DNA of 64,000 nt from Sorex araneus (lineage: Eukaryota > Chordata > Mammalia > Eulipotyphla > Soricidae): assembly GCF_027595985.1 (NCBI RefSeq), contig NC_073313.1:80127994-80191993 (forward strand), written 5' to 3'. Position numbers and translations under genes: made by a program. The first letter of the stretch is position 1. Each line of letters opens with the position of its first letter. This document shows, one piece after another, positions 22,502-35,570 of this stretch. The notes below the pieces were generated by a model. That model was given only the letters and a program-made list of their open reading frames with translations, was not told the DNA's origin and ran no database searches.

Positions 22502-22748
22502 CTGGCGTGGTAGCACAGCAGGTAAGGCATTTGCATTGCACGCAGCTGACCCGGGTTTGATTCCTCCGTTCCTCTCAGAGAGCCTGGCAAGCTACTGAGA
22601 GTATCCCGGCCTGCACGACAGAGCCTGGCAAGCTACCCGTGGCATATTCGACATGCCAAAAACAGTAACAACATGTCTCACAATGGAGACGTTACTGGTG
22701 CCTGCCCGAGCAAATTGATGAGCAAGGGGATGACAGTGATACAGTGAT
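22499..22748 (+). mobile_element. long-family SINE
   Basis: Complete order: head 'ggggctggcgtggtagcaca', body 'cagagagcctggcaagctac', 'gccaaaaacagtaacaac', tail 'gttactggtgcctgcccgag' and 'gacagtgatacagtgata'. Confidence 0.93.
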
Positions 22749-22773
22749 ATCTTGTATTAAATATATAAGATAT

Positions 22774-22945
22774 GGGGCTGGAGCAACAGTACAGCCAGTA
22801 GGGTGTTTGCATTGCACACGGCCAACCCAGGTTCAATCCCCGGCATTCCATATGGTCCCCCAAGCACCGCCAGAAGTAGTTGTTGATTGTAGAGCCAGGA
22901 GTCACTGGGTGTAACCCAAAAAGCAATAAATAAATAAGTAAATAA
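22774..22945 (+). mobile_element. short-family SINE
   Basis: Head 'ggggctggagcaacagtaca', then 'ggcattccatatggtccccc', 'gtgtaacccaaaaagcaa' and an A-rich end, 25 bp from the preceding SINE. Confidence 0.93.
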
Positions 22946-23803
22946 ACAAGAGATATAAAGCATTGGTAGTTCTTTATACAAAAGAACCTTCCAACCCCAT
23001 TAAAAATGGGGAGAAGAAATGAACAGAAATTTCCTCAAAAGAGAAATATAAATGACCAAATGACACATGTAAAATGCTCTACATCTCTTATAACCAGGTA
23101 TATGCCAATCAAAACACCAATGATATATCATCTCATACTACAGAGACTGGCATATATCAAAAATAATAAAAGCAACCAGTGTTTGTGTGGATATGGGGAG
23201 AAAGGGACTCTCATTCATTGTTGGTGGGAATGCTGACTGATCCAGACTTTATGGAAAACAATATGGACATTTCTCAGAAAGCTAGAAATTGAGCTTCCAT
23301 ATGATCCAGCAACACGACTTATGAGAATATACCCCGGAGTCCCAAAAACACACAGCAGAAATGCCATCTACACTTCTCTGTTCACAATGTTCATTCTATA
23401 TTTACAAAAGCCAAAATCTTGAAACAACCACAGTGCCCAAGAACAGATGACTGGTTAAATAAGCTATGGAATACAAAGAATTTAAAGATATACAACAGAA
23501 TACTACAAATCTGTTAGAAAAATATGAAGTTATGAAATATTCACTTATAAATGGACATGGAGATTATTATACTGAGTGAAGTGAATCAGAAGGAGAGAGA
23601 CAGACTTAAAATGACAGCATTCATTTGTGGGATATAACAAAACATAATATGAGACTAATGCCCAAGGAGAACAAGGGCCAGGAGGATTGGTCCATGGTTG
23701 GAAGGCTGGTTCAAATGCTGGGGGAGAAGGCAGTTGGGATAGAGAAGGGACCACTATGACAAAGATAGTTGGAAATTATCACTCTGGATAAGAACTGCAT
23801 ACT

Positions 23804-24170
23804 GAGACACACAAACGAACCTAGGACCCAAGCAACTTGCTGCAGAGATGGCCCTAGACTTTGCAATAGGCCATTTCTGCTGGGCTGTTCCAGACGGGGG
23901 CAGGTGCCGTCCCTCCGCTTGCCCTTTAGGAGCCCCAGCAGCTGAAAATTTCTAGAAGTCAGCAACAAGCTCCAGGTATGAGTGGCGGTGGCGGCAGACA
24001 CCAGGCCTCGCGGGACAGGGGAGGAGTGGGCCCTTCTCCTTCCCCTGCTCCGATGAGACTCTGATATGATGCCACATCCAGCCACCGTCTACGTAAGCTC
24101 CCACATTGCCATGATCCAGAGACACACAAATGAACCTAGGACTCAAGCAACTTAGTGCAGCGATCTCTTC
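23804..24170 (+). repeat. ~315-bp duplicated unit in L1 3' UTR
   Basis: 'gagacacacaaacgaaccta' at 23804 recurs as 'gagacacacaaatgaaccta' at 24119. In antisense the unit resembles the tandem units at 7106-7740 (shared 'tctagRgcCat', 'tctgca', 'gtttgtgtg'), so the same unit type travels with L1 3' regions. Confidence 0.7.
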
Positions 24171-24284
24171 AGAGCCTAATTATTAAAATTTTATAATTTC
24201 TAGAGCACGTGGCCATGATATTATATTGTATCCATACAAGCAATACAAAACACATTGTCTAGCATTGCCTTTTTTAAAAAAATC

Positions 24285-26020
24285 ATTTATTTTTTAATTA
24301 ATGAGTCACAGTGAGGGTACAGTTACAGATTCACACATTTTTGTGCTTGTTTTACCCTCATGCAATGTTCAGGAGCCCATCCCTGCACCACTGTCCATTC
24401 TCCACGACCAATGAACCCAGTATCTCTCCCACCCCCCCAATCCCATCCTCCCACCCCACCCCGCCTCTGTGGCAGGGCATTCCAGTTTGTTCTCTCTCTC
24501 TCTCTCATTTTGGATGTTGTGGTTTGCAGTAAGGTATTGAGTGGCCATCATATTCAGTCTCTAGTCTACTTTCAGCACCCATCTCCCTCCCTGCACGGGA
24601 TTTCCAATCACATTTTACTTGGTGTTCTCTTCTCTATCTGGGATGACTTTTCCCCAGCGTGTGAGGCCAGCCTCCAAACTATGGAGTCAACCTCCTGGTA
24701 TTATATACTACTATTCTTGGGTATTAGTCTCCTGCTCTGTTATTTTATATTCCACTGATGAGTGCAATCTTTCTATGTCTGTCTCTCTCTTTTTGGCTCA
24801 TTTCGCTTAGGATGACACTTTCCATGTTGAACCACTTATATGCAAAGTTCATGACTTCATCTTTTCTAACAGCTGCATAGTATTTCATTGTATAGATGTA
24901 CCAAAGTTTCTTTAACCAGTCATCTGTTCTCAGGCACTCGGGATTTTTCCAGATTCTGGCTATTGTAAACAGTGCCGCGATGAACATGTAAGTGCAGATG
25001 TCATTTCGACTATACTTTTTTGTTTCTCTGGGATATATTCCCAGAAGTGGTATTGCTGGATAAAACGGAAGCTCAATTTCTAATTTTTTTGAGAAGTGTC
25101 CATATTGTTTTCCAAAGGGGCTGGACCAGTCGGCATTCCCACCAGCAGTGTAGAAGGGTCCCTTTCTCTCCACATCCTCTCCAACAGAGGTTGCTTTTGT
25201 TCTTTTGTATATGTGCCATTCTCTGTGGTGTGAGATGGTATATCATGGTTGTTTTGATCTGCATCTCCCTGATGATTAGTGATGCAGAGCATTTTTTCAT
25301 GTACCTTTTAGCCATTCGTATCTCTTTCTTGGAAAAGTTTCTGTTCATTTCTTTGGCCCATTTTCTGATGGGGTTGGATGTTTTCTTCTTGTAGAGTTGA
25401 ACCAGTGCTTTATATAACTTTGATATCAATCTTTTATCGGATGCGTATTGGGTGAATATCCTTTCCCATTCTGTACATTGCTTTTGTATTCTGGTCACTG
25501 TGTCTTTTGCGGTGCAGAAGCTTCTTAGTTTAATATAGTCCCATTTGTTTAATCTCTGTTTCTACTTGATTGCTTAGTTCCGTGTCATCTTTGAAGATAC
25601 CTTTAGCTTCAATATCGTGAAGGGTTTTGCCGACCTTGTCTTCGATGTACCTTATGGATTGTGGTGTGATGTTGAGGTCTTTAATCCACTTTGATCTGAT
25701 TTTTGTGCACGGTGTCAGGTCGAGGTCTAAGCCCATTCTTTTGCATGTGGTTGTCCAGTTATGCCAGCACCATTTGTTGAAGAGGCTTTCCTTGATCCAC
25801 TTCACATTTCTTGCCCCCTTATCAAAGATTAGATGATCATACATTTGGGGTTGTGTGTAAGGATATTCCACTCTGTTCCATTGGCCTGTGTCTCTGCCTT
25901 TGTTCCAGTACCATGCTGTTTTAATTGTTACCGCTTTGTAGTATAGCTTAAGATTGGGGAGGGTGATGCCTCCCATCATCTTTTTCCCAAGAATTGTTTT
26001 AGCTATCCATGGGCGTTTAT
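24285..26020 (-). mobile_element. L1 ORF2 C-terminal part and 3' UTR, 5'-truncated
   Basis: 3' UTR at 24285-24750 with a T-tract at the 3' end. ORF2 C-terminus lies upstream on the minus strand: [20 protein letters not shown]..., '[16 protein letters not shown]', '[20 protein letters not shown]', 'FDKGARNVKWIKESLFNKWC'. Three open segments (24745-25173, 25073-25498, 25530-26020) show few frameshifts, so this is a fairly young copy. It is cut off near 26020 and bordered by a SINE. Confidence 0.92.
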
Positions 26021-26036
26021 TAAGTAAATCAAAGAT

Positions 26037-26288
26037 GGGGCTGTAGCGATAGCACAGCGGGTAGGTTGTTTGCCTTGCACACGGCCGACCCGGGTTCATT
26101 TGCTTCGCCCCTCTTGGAGAGCCTGGCAAACTACCAAGAGTATCCCACCTGAACTGGAGAGCCTGGTAAGCTACCCGTGGCATATTCGATATGCCAAAAT
26201 CAGTAACAACAAGTCTTACAATGGAGACATTACTGGTGCCCCCTCGAGCAAATCAATGAGCAATGGGATGACAGTGACAGTGACAGTG
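26037..26288 (+). mobile_element. long-family SINE with 11-bp target-site duplication
   Basis: Perfect 'aaatcaaagat' duplication (26026-26036, 26289-26299). Canonical head, body, RTE-like tail 'acattactggtgccccctcg', 'gagcaatgggatgacagtga', then three GACAGT units. Confidence 0.96.
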
Positions 26289-26486
26289 AAATCAAAGATA
26301 ATCTAAATAAATACACATACTAGGTTCAAGGATTATAAAACTAAATATAAAAATTAAGTAATTCTTTCCCAATTAGCCTGCAATTTTCTCCCAATTAGTT
26401 AACACTATTTCCAGCAAGGATATTTATACTTGTAGACTTATTTATACTTATCTTATAGACAACCTTATTCTAAAATTTATATGCAG

Positions 26487-26665
26487 GGACTGGAGCATTA
26501 GTACAGCAGGTGCGTGCTTTCCTTGCACACGACAGGCCTGGGTTTGATCTCCAGCATTCCATATGGTTTTTGGAACATTGCATGAGTGATCCCTGAAAGC
26601 AGAGCCAGGAGTAAGATGGAACTTACTCCTTTGTTGTGACCCCCAAACCAAAAAAATAAATGAAG
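26487..26665 (+). mobile_element. short-family SINE with 16-bp target-site duplication
   Basis: Perfect 'taaaatttatatgcag' duplication (26471-26486 and 26666-26681). Head 'ggactggagcattagtacag', 'cagcattccatatggttttt', A-rich tail. Long duplication and A tail fit L1-type integration. Confidence 0.95.
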
Positions 26666-26984
26666 TAAAATTTATATGCAGAAACATGTGGGATCAGTTT
26701 CCCCCAAAGGATCATATAGGATTTTCTCAGTTTATCCAAAATCGATCTTTTATAATAAATGCCACACCATGGCATAAAATTAAGGCCTGATAGGCCTCAG
26801 GGAATCTGTTAGCATTACTTAAAGAATGCAGGTTATTTTAAGTTAACAGTCATGAAGGTCCTAAAGACAGAGAAAGAAACTGGTCTCTGTCCATTACCCT
26901 TCCCTAATGAAAGAAAAGATCATTACTCCCTAAGCTTTTGTTCTTTTTCCTGTCTCCTGCTCCCTTTTTTAACTTATGGGCCAC

Positions 26985-27061
26985 TCTAGGAGGTTCTCAA
27001 GGATTATTTCGGACTCTGAAGTGCAAGGCAAGCACCATACCCCTGTATTATCTCTCCAGCC
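26985..27061 (-). mobile_element. short-family SINE fragment
   Basis: Antisense 'gtgcaaggcaagcaccatac' and 'tatctctccagcc'. Confidence 0.7.
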
Positions 27062-27220
27062 ACACCTCCTTCCTTTCTGACCTAGCATAGTATAGGTTTA
27101 TCCATTAATATATCCTTCGTATCTGAGAAGTTCATCTTTTCTCTGTTGGAGTAAAGGTGAAGTCAACCCCGTCTCTACACATGAATCTCCTCCCTCTATC
27201 GCTAATTTCCAAGGTTTCTT

Positions 27221-27387
27221 TTTTTTCTTTTTGGGTCACACCCAGCGATGCTCAGGGGTTACTCCTGCCTCTGCACTCAGAAATTACCCCTGGCAGTGCT
27301 CGGGGGACCATATGGGATGCTGGGAATTGAACCCGGTCGGCCGCGTGCAAAGCAAACGCCCTACCCGCTGTGCTATGGCTCCAGCCC
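27221..27387 (-). mobile_element. short-family SINE with 14-bp target-site duplication
   Basis: 'ttccaaggtttctt' flanks both sides (27207-27220, 27388-27401). Near-consensus reverse copy ('gggtcacacccagcgatgct', 'gggaccatatgggatgctgg'). Confidence 0.96.
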
Positions 27388-27584
27388 TTCCAAGGTTTCT
27401 TAGCACAGAATATATACTCCTGCTTCATCCCATTTTACTTTAGAATGTATTTCTATGTAGATTTGTCATATGTTATTGGATTGGCTTCTCCTTTACTAAC
27501 TCATCTAATGTCGTTTTGTTTGAATTACTTGTCCAGTCCAAGAACTCAGAAGGGTAAAGGATTTTCCCCCGACAATTACAGACC

Positions 27585-29070
27585 CTAGATTAACTAAAGA
27601 ATTACTTAAATATATAAATAAATGGAAACAATCACTTAATCTTGTGATAACATATATTATATAGCCACTGGAATAAAGACAGTGTGGTATTGGAGAAAGG
27701 ATGGACACATAATCCATTGCCACTCAATAGAAACCATTGAAATAGAACCACAGAAATATGCTGAAATATATTCTACTGATTTTTAACAAAGATTTAAAAA
27801 ATTCAGTAGATTAAAGGTTGCCTCTTCAACAAATTGAATTCCAGGCATTGGACATTCATAACCAAAAACTGAACTCCTGAACCTAAACTGCCAAAAGTTA
27901 TACAAAACAAAAAATTACTCATAATGTTCCACCAACTTGGTACAATGACACCAAAACTACAATCCATAAACAAGCCAAACCTCATCAAATTAAAAATGTT
28001 TTTCACTCCCTGACAAAGGAAAAGTTTCTCTGAGAACTACAAACTGGAGAAAAATTTACAGATACTTATCTGACAAAGTACTCATAACTAAAATATATAA
28101 AGAATTCATTAAAGCATACAGGTAAAAATAAATCGTTCAGGGTTGGATTGTACAGCAGGTAGGGTACTTGCCTTACACACAGCCCACTGAGGTTTGATCT
28201 CCAGCATCTCATATGATCACCAAGCACTGCCAGGAGTAATTCTTTAGTGCAGAGCTAGGAGTAACTGAGTATTGCTGGGTGTGGCCCCAAAACAAAACAA
28301 AATCATTCAATTAGAAAATGACAAAAGACAGTTCACTGAAAAGAATATAAATAGAAAATAAGCTCATAAAAAGATTTTGCCATAAGTAGTCATAAAGGAA
28401 ATAGAAATTTAAGTCATAATGAGATTTCATTATACACTTACCAGAATGGCTAAATTAAGTAATATGATAATACCAAATGCAGATCCAGATAAACTGGATA
28501 TAATTCATTGCTGAAGGAGATATAAAATGTTATAATCACTCTGAAAAATAGTTTGGGGGACTTTAAAAACTTAAATATGTACTTAACAGATCACCCCAGC
28601 AACTTTACATTTGAGCCATTATGACTCCAAAATAGCAGTGGAAAGTTTTGCTCACATAATAATTTATAAGCAAATATTCATGGAAGCTTTATTCCTAATG
28701 ATCAAAACCTGAATTGACCCTGCTGTCTTTCATAAGTGAGTGGTTACTGAAACAGAAGTAGAACCATACCAAAGTATACTGCTCAGCAATAAAAAGAAAA
28801 TATTGACACTTAACACTGGATAAATTTCCAAGGAGTGATTATGAGAGAGAAAAAACAATTCTAGACAACTATGTGCTGCATCGTGCTACTTGTACAACAT
28901 ATTTGAAAAGACAAAATTATATTGACAACGGATTAGTAGTTTGTAGGTGTTAAGGAGGGAAATAGAGATTGAAGTGAGTGTGGACAAGCAACCATAACAT
29001 GACCATAATCCTTATGGTTGTGGAAATATTCTGTATCTTGACTGCAGTAGATGCATAAAGCCACACCTAT
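27585..29070 (+). mobile_element. old L1 ORF2 to 3' end, with SINE insert
   Basis: Diverged L1 ORF2 words: 'gacagtgtggtattggagaa', 'ccataaacaagccaaacctc', 'gacaaagtactcataact', 'ataatgagatttcattatac'. Interrupted at 28140-28301 by a SINE. No intact frame. Confidence 0.75.
28140..28301 (+). mobile_element. short-family SINE
   Basis: Head 'tggattgtacagcaggtagg', body 'cactgccaggagtaattc', end 'ggccccaaaacaaaacaa'; approximate duplication 'aaatcRttca'. Confidence 0.88.
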
Positions 29071-29145
29071 GATAAAACTAAACACACATATACACACAGA
29101 CACACACACAAACAATATCCCGATTTATATAATGTATAGATTTTT

Positions 29146-29287
29146 CCCCTGACCCTGAAAGAGCCTCCACTCATTGGAAAAGACAAGAAGAGGCTGATAA
29201 ACTCTCAGAGCTGGGGCAAATAGAGATGTTACTGGGGCCGGCTCAAGTAAATCAATGAACAATGGGATGACGGTGATACAGTGATAG
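29146..29287 (+). mobile_element. RTE deletion-derivative fragment
   Basis: 'ccctgaaagagcctccactc' matches the RTE 5' UTR next to the ORF and the derivative at 16784-17447. It is followed by the RTE 3' end 'caagtaaatcaatgaacaat' and 'gatgacggtgatacagtgat'. The ORF is absent. 5'-truncated copy of the same non-autonomous design. Confidence 0.75.
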
Positions 29288-29430
29288 TTTTGAAACATGC
29301 TCCTGTGGGAAACTGGGTAAAATGTATTGCTATGTTTCTATATTTTTTCCATGTAATTTCATGGAGATCTAAAATGATCTCAAAGCAAAATATTTTATTA
29401 GAACCAATTGCAGTTCTATAAACCAACAAC

Positions 29431-29677
29431 TGTAGCACTGCACTGTTGTACTGTTGTTCATCGATTTGCTTAAGCAGGCACCTGTAACATCTCCATTGTG
29501 AGATTTGTTACTGTTTTTTGGCATATGGAGTACACCATGGGTATCTTGACAGGCTCTGCCATGCGGGCGAGATACTCTTGGTGGCTTGCCAGGCTCTCCG
29601 AGAGGGACAGAGGAATCGAACCTGGGTTGGCCTTGTGCAAGGAAAATGCCCTACCTGCTGTGCTATCTCTCCAGTCC
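29431..29677 (-). mobile_element. long-family SINE with 11-bp target-site duplication
   Basis: 'aaaccaacaac' flanks both ends (29420-29430, 29678-29688). Complete reverse copy with tail, RTE-like block, body and head. Confidence 0.95.
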
Positions 29678-30013
29678 AAACCAACAACAAACACATGGAA
29701 AGTAAAAGGATATAAAATGACTAAAACCCAAGTGAACTATTAAAAAGGTGCTTGAGTGAAAAATATTAAACACAAGGAGTTTAAATACAAAAGGAGTTCT
29801 CATGTAGTGATGCAATATCTTTGTATCTTCATTGTAGCACTGGTTACACAAATCCTGAGATGGAATAAATTTACTGTAGCTATATGTACACAGAGACACA
29901 AATTTATGCAGGTTGAAACTAGTAAAATCTGAATTAGGCTTGTATTCTCATTAATCATAATTCAGCAATTTCAAGTTCCTGGTTTTAATATACTGCACCT
30001 ATAGAAAATATTA

Positions 30014-30209
30014 TGGGGAGATCAGAGCCATAGTACAGCAGGTAGGACATGCAGTGGTATCTTTCTCTCACTGAACCCACCTAAGTTTGATCCCTAGTAC
30101 CCAGTATAGTCCTCCAAGCCCTCCATAAGTGATGCCTGAGTGCAGAGTCAGAGTATGTGCTCAGCACCACTGTTGTGTGTGGCCCAAACATAAAAAAGAA
30201 AAAAAAATG
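30014..30209 (+). mobile_element. short-family SINE, diverged
   Basis: Head 'gccatagtacagcaggtagg' followed by a small insertion, 'gtttgatccctagtacccag', 'gtgtgtggcccaaac' and an A-rich tail. Confidence 0.8.
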
Positions 30210-30214
30210 TCACC

Positions 30215-30955
30215 GTGGTGGAAAGAGGGTGAAAGAAAGGCACAGGTTCCTTTTTTTGTGTTATTTGAGCAGTCCTATGAGTTTATAAATATTTCAGAAT
30301 AAAATGTTAAAAACAAATTAGTTGAGACCAATGAGAGGTTCCTGAAAGGGATACTGCTAAAAAAAAAAGCCATGACTTGGAACAGAAGCTGACTTAGTGG
30401 CTTAAAGTACTTTCTGTAAAAGCTGAAAGGCACACCTATAATCTAAGGGCCTAGAAGGTGGTTCAATGATTTGGGACATACCCACCCAGAGCTTGAGGCT
30501 GTGAATGTATGCCCAGGTGTAACTGAGTCAACCTACAGTCTGGACTACCCAGAGAAGAAAATGTAAAACAAATCAAGACTATGGGGCCAAGAAGATAGCT
30601 AAAGTAGTAAAGTCAGAAGCCTGAGTTTGATGCTCCCACCGCACGATCCTCTGGGCAGTGTCAGATTTGGCTCCTACAGTAAAAGAAATTTTGCCTATGA
30701 AAAAGGGAGAGTATTTCAATCATTTCCAAAAGAAAATCGAGTTTGGTTTTAATTTTCTTTAGGATTATTAGATAAAACCACGAAAAGTCTTCAAAACCCA
30801 CCAGCAAGAAAGGCTATGAACAAGGGCGAGTGAAGACCCAGAAACCCATATATTGCATCCATGACAAGAAAAGAAAATAAACAGACTCTTGAAATTTTCA
30901 ATTATGGAAGGTGTACCGTAGCGGAGGATTACCAGAGAAATGTGAATTACAGGAT
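30215..30955. other. no gene; probable old SINE remnants
   Basis: Two decayed SINE-like stretches (about 30440-30530 and 30580-30700) are suggested by 'ctgagtttgatgctccc' and 'ggttcaatgatttggg'. The rest is unassigned. Confidence 0.4.
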
Positions 30956-30969
30956 ATGATGGCTTGGCT

Positions 30970-32961
<1,992 letters not shown>

Positions 32962-34870
32962 GAACTTGTGTTTGTAGGTGGTCACCCTGGCCTTGTCAAG
33001 AGCCAGACCCCAGGGGGTGCCCCTAGCCCTGGAGCTGCCAGGGAGCAGCTGAGTGAAGAGCGTGGCACAGGAGGAGTGGAAGGGCCTCCAGGAGTGGGGT
33101 AGCCCAGGCTCCCATTCTGGCACGAGAGGGACAGGACCCTGTCACCCAGGCGACGAGATCTCCTGGAAGCCCGGAGCGAGCTCTGTTCTCTGTGCCCAAC
33201 CACCAGGAAAGGGGGGCACCGGGCGGGAAGAGACTGGCCCTCTCACGCAGAGAGAAGGGAGGGAAGACGTTTGTCCTTGTCACACAGATTAGTGGAGCCG
33301 GATCTGTCCCGTGGCTGCGCTCCCCACCCCCCCACCCCCAGGCTTCTGCAATATCCGGCACAGGGGGGTGGGAGGGACACGCGGCTCCCAAGGGAGAGAA
33401 GGGCCCTGGTGGGTTCTGGAAAGTGACCTTTCCGTGGGGTGTCGGGGAGGGGGGGTGACAGAGGGAGGGGACAGTCTGAGCTCAGAGATCTGCGACTCGG
33501 AGCCCTGGGAGCAGAGGACCTCAGCCCAGAGCCTGGGTCCCCTCCCTGGGGCCTAAGCATCAGGGCGGCTGGTGGGGTGGGGACCTGGCCCGGAGGTGAA
33601 GTGGGTCGGGTGGGGCTGGAACCCGCAGCACGGCGCGTTCTTTCTCCCCAGGATCACCCGGGAGAATCTCGAGATGGCTTTGGCTTGGTCCTGGAGGTGG
33701 CAAGTTTGCTGCTGAGCAGCTCGCTCCAGCCGTCGGACACGGAGCAGAGACCCAGTGGGACAGACCCCGAGCGGCCTCCGCCAGCCACCGCGCCCCACGC
33801 CTCCTCCGGTGCCGCTGCCTCTGGGCCCACGGACCCAGGACTCAGACTTCTCGGGCCCGAGAACCACCCTCGTCCGGGGAGCCCCAGGCGCGGAGACGCC
33901 CGGTGGCCCCTGGCGCCGTCAGCCGCCCGGCCGCAGCCCGGCTCCTGGGTGAGCGTCTTGCTCGCCTCGGCCCAGGAACAGAGCCTCGAGCGGGCTGCAT
34001 GTGCCCCCGCCGGTGCCCCCGCGGGCCTCATGGCTTCCGTGCTCCTGCAGAGTCTGCAGGGGGGCCCGGGCGCAGCTAGTCCTGTCCCTCCACGCCCACT
34101 CTGGGAGCCTGTCAGCCTGCTGACCCCCGCAGACCTCTGGGGCGTCTCCGACAAGAGCCACAGCGGGCTGTGGGGAGAGGCCTCCTGGGGGCTGCTCCGC
34201 GGACGGGCCCCGTTCAAGTCCTGGCTGCACCCTCTGGGCGACTCATTCCCCAGCTCCAGCCTCTGCGTCTGTCTGGGGGTGCCGGTGACAGAGCGCACGG
34301 CGCTGGGTCCCCACCCTGCCTGGGCAAGGGCTCAGCTGGAGTCGCCCACCGGGGTCTAGGAGGCAGCCCCCCACGGGGAGACATGGGTGCCAGAAGCTCG
34401 GGAGCCTGGCGCCCCACACCCGCTCCCCCAGAGAAGCCCCTCCCCACGCTGAGGGCCAGCACGGCCTGCGCCCGTGGCCCTGGCATGTCTCTGGCCACCT
34501 GGCCTGGAAGCGCGGGGGCCGGGGCCCTGACCCCACAGCTGCTGTGGCCACTGCTGCCGCCCCGCCCCCTTGGCCCTGTGCCACTGCTTGCTTTGCTTCC
34601 CGCGCCCTCCCCGCCCCTCCCCACGGGGCCCTGCCTGCTTTGTGGGCTCTCCCGCACTTTATTTATTCGCAGTCTGTTTCCCAGGCAGCAGAGCGGCTAC
34701 ACAATCAGCCCCTGACCCCCAGTAGATGGATGTGAAAAGTCGCTGTGGTCCCCCCTGCACTGGTCAGCACACCTGGTCAGACCAATGTTCTTGTTTCTGT
34801 CGTCAGATCTGGTTGTCTGTGTAACTTAAAGAATGTCTTGAAGTCAATAAAGTCAAGTGAGTCCTGGAGG
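32962..34870 (+). other. probable terminal exon / 3' UTR of the SMIM10L2-type gene
   Basis: GC-rich, repeat-free sequence from the predicted acceptor to the poly(A) signal. It has long open frames in several phases and on both strands, as expected from GC richness rather than coding. I treat it as untranslated or intronic. Confidence 0.45.
34846..34851 (+). terminator. AATAAA poly(A) signal
   Basis: 'gtcaataaagtcaagtgagt' is followed by T/G-containing sequence. It is the first AATAAA on the + strand after the gene and comes where GC richness ends, so it is the likely 3' end of the transcript. Confidence 0.7.
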
Positions 34871-35219
34871 CCTCCCGTTTCTGGCGGGGGCAGGGATGAG
34901 GGGAGGGGCACAGCCTTGGATGCGGGAAGGGCCCCATGCTGAGGTCCCTGCTCTGAAGGCAGGAGGCCGGGCTGGGCCGCGCCCATTGAAGAGATGCTGA
35001 GAGCAGACTTGGCCCACAGGCCTCCGGGAGAAGCAGCGCATGGGCTGCCCAGGGGCCAGCAGCGTGTCCCCGCCAGGGCCAGCGTTGGAGTAGCCTGATA
35101 CCTCAGTGCTTGCTTCCTGGCAGAGCCCAGTGTTAGGAAGCGAAGTCCCAGGGGGTGGAAGAGGGGAGGAGGGGAATCAGCCTGCAGGACACTTTGCTTT
35201 TTGTTGTTGGGGGGCTGGT

Positions 35220-35388
35220 TTATTTTGGGGGATGGTTCACACCCACATTCCTCAAGGGTTACTCTGGATTCTACAATCAAGAATTACTCCTTGACGGTGT
35301 TCAGGGGACCTAATGGAATGCTGGGATCAAACCCAGTGGGCTGCGGAGAAGGCAAGTGCCCTCCCTGCTGTACTATCACTCGAGCTCC
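35220..35388 (-). mobile_element. short-family SINE
   Basis: 'ttactctggattctac', 'ttcaggggacctaatggaat', 'gctgggatcaaacccagtgg'. First repeat after the gene. Confidence 0.85.
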
Positions 35389-35405
35389 AGAGTATTTACC
35401 TATTT

Positions 35406-35570
35406 CTTTTTGGCTTCGGGGACACACCTGGCAGTGCTTAGGGCTTACTCCTGACTCAGCACTCAGTGATCACTCCTGGCAAGGCTCAGTGGACCATAAG
35501 TTGATGCCGGGATTCAGAAACAGGTTGACTTCATGCAAACACCCTCCCCGCTGTACTATTGCTGCAGCCC
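35406..35570 (-). mobile_element. short-family SINE
   Basis: 'gcttactcctgactcagcac', 'gatcactcctggcaaggctc', 'gctgtactattgctgcagcc'. Second reverse copy directly after the previous one. Confidence 0.85.

Larger units (their letters stand above)
17900..24180 (+). mobile_element. L1 ORF2 and 3' UTR, interrupted by nested insertions
   Basis: L1 ORF2 sequence occurs at 17900-18011, 18255-18477, 21977-22365 and 22946-23600, all in + orientation. At 18326-18477 the translation includes [20 protein letters not shown] and [16 protein letters not shown]. At 21977 the same ORF resumes right after LLKF. Later parts contain '[20 protein letters not shown]' and the 3' UTR from about 23600. The copy is broken by stops, two long-family SINEs (18012, 22499), one short-family SINE (22774), the RTE (18478-21976) and a TA tract. 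Its 3' UTR (23804-24170) carries a ~315-bp duplicated unit. 5'-truncated, non-functional. Confidence 0.85.

Noticed and set aside
26037..26110. Functional tRNA genes at SINE heads
   Set aside because: A- and B-box-like words are present, but the cloverleaf is degenerate and the units continue into SINE bodies; they are retroposed copies.
25530..26183. 217-codon ORF as a novel fusion protein
   Set aside because: It is L1 ORF2 read into an adjacent SINE; the N-terminal residues come from SINE sequence.
33439..34359. 306-codon + strand ORF downstream of the gene
   Set aside because: Several other frames on both strands are equally open (for example 33654-34298 -). Pro/Ser/Gly-rich with no recognisable domain; more likely 3' UTR.
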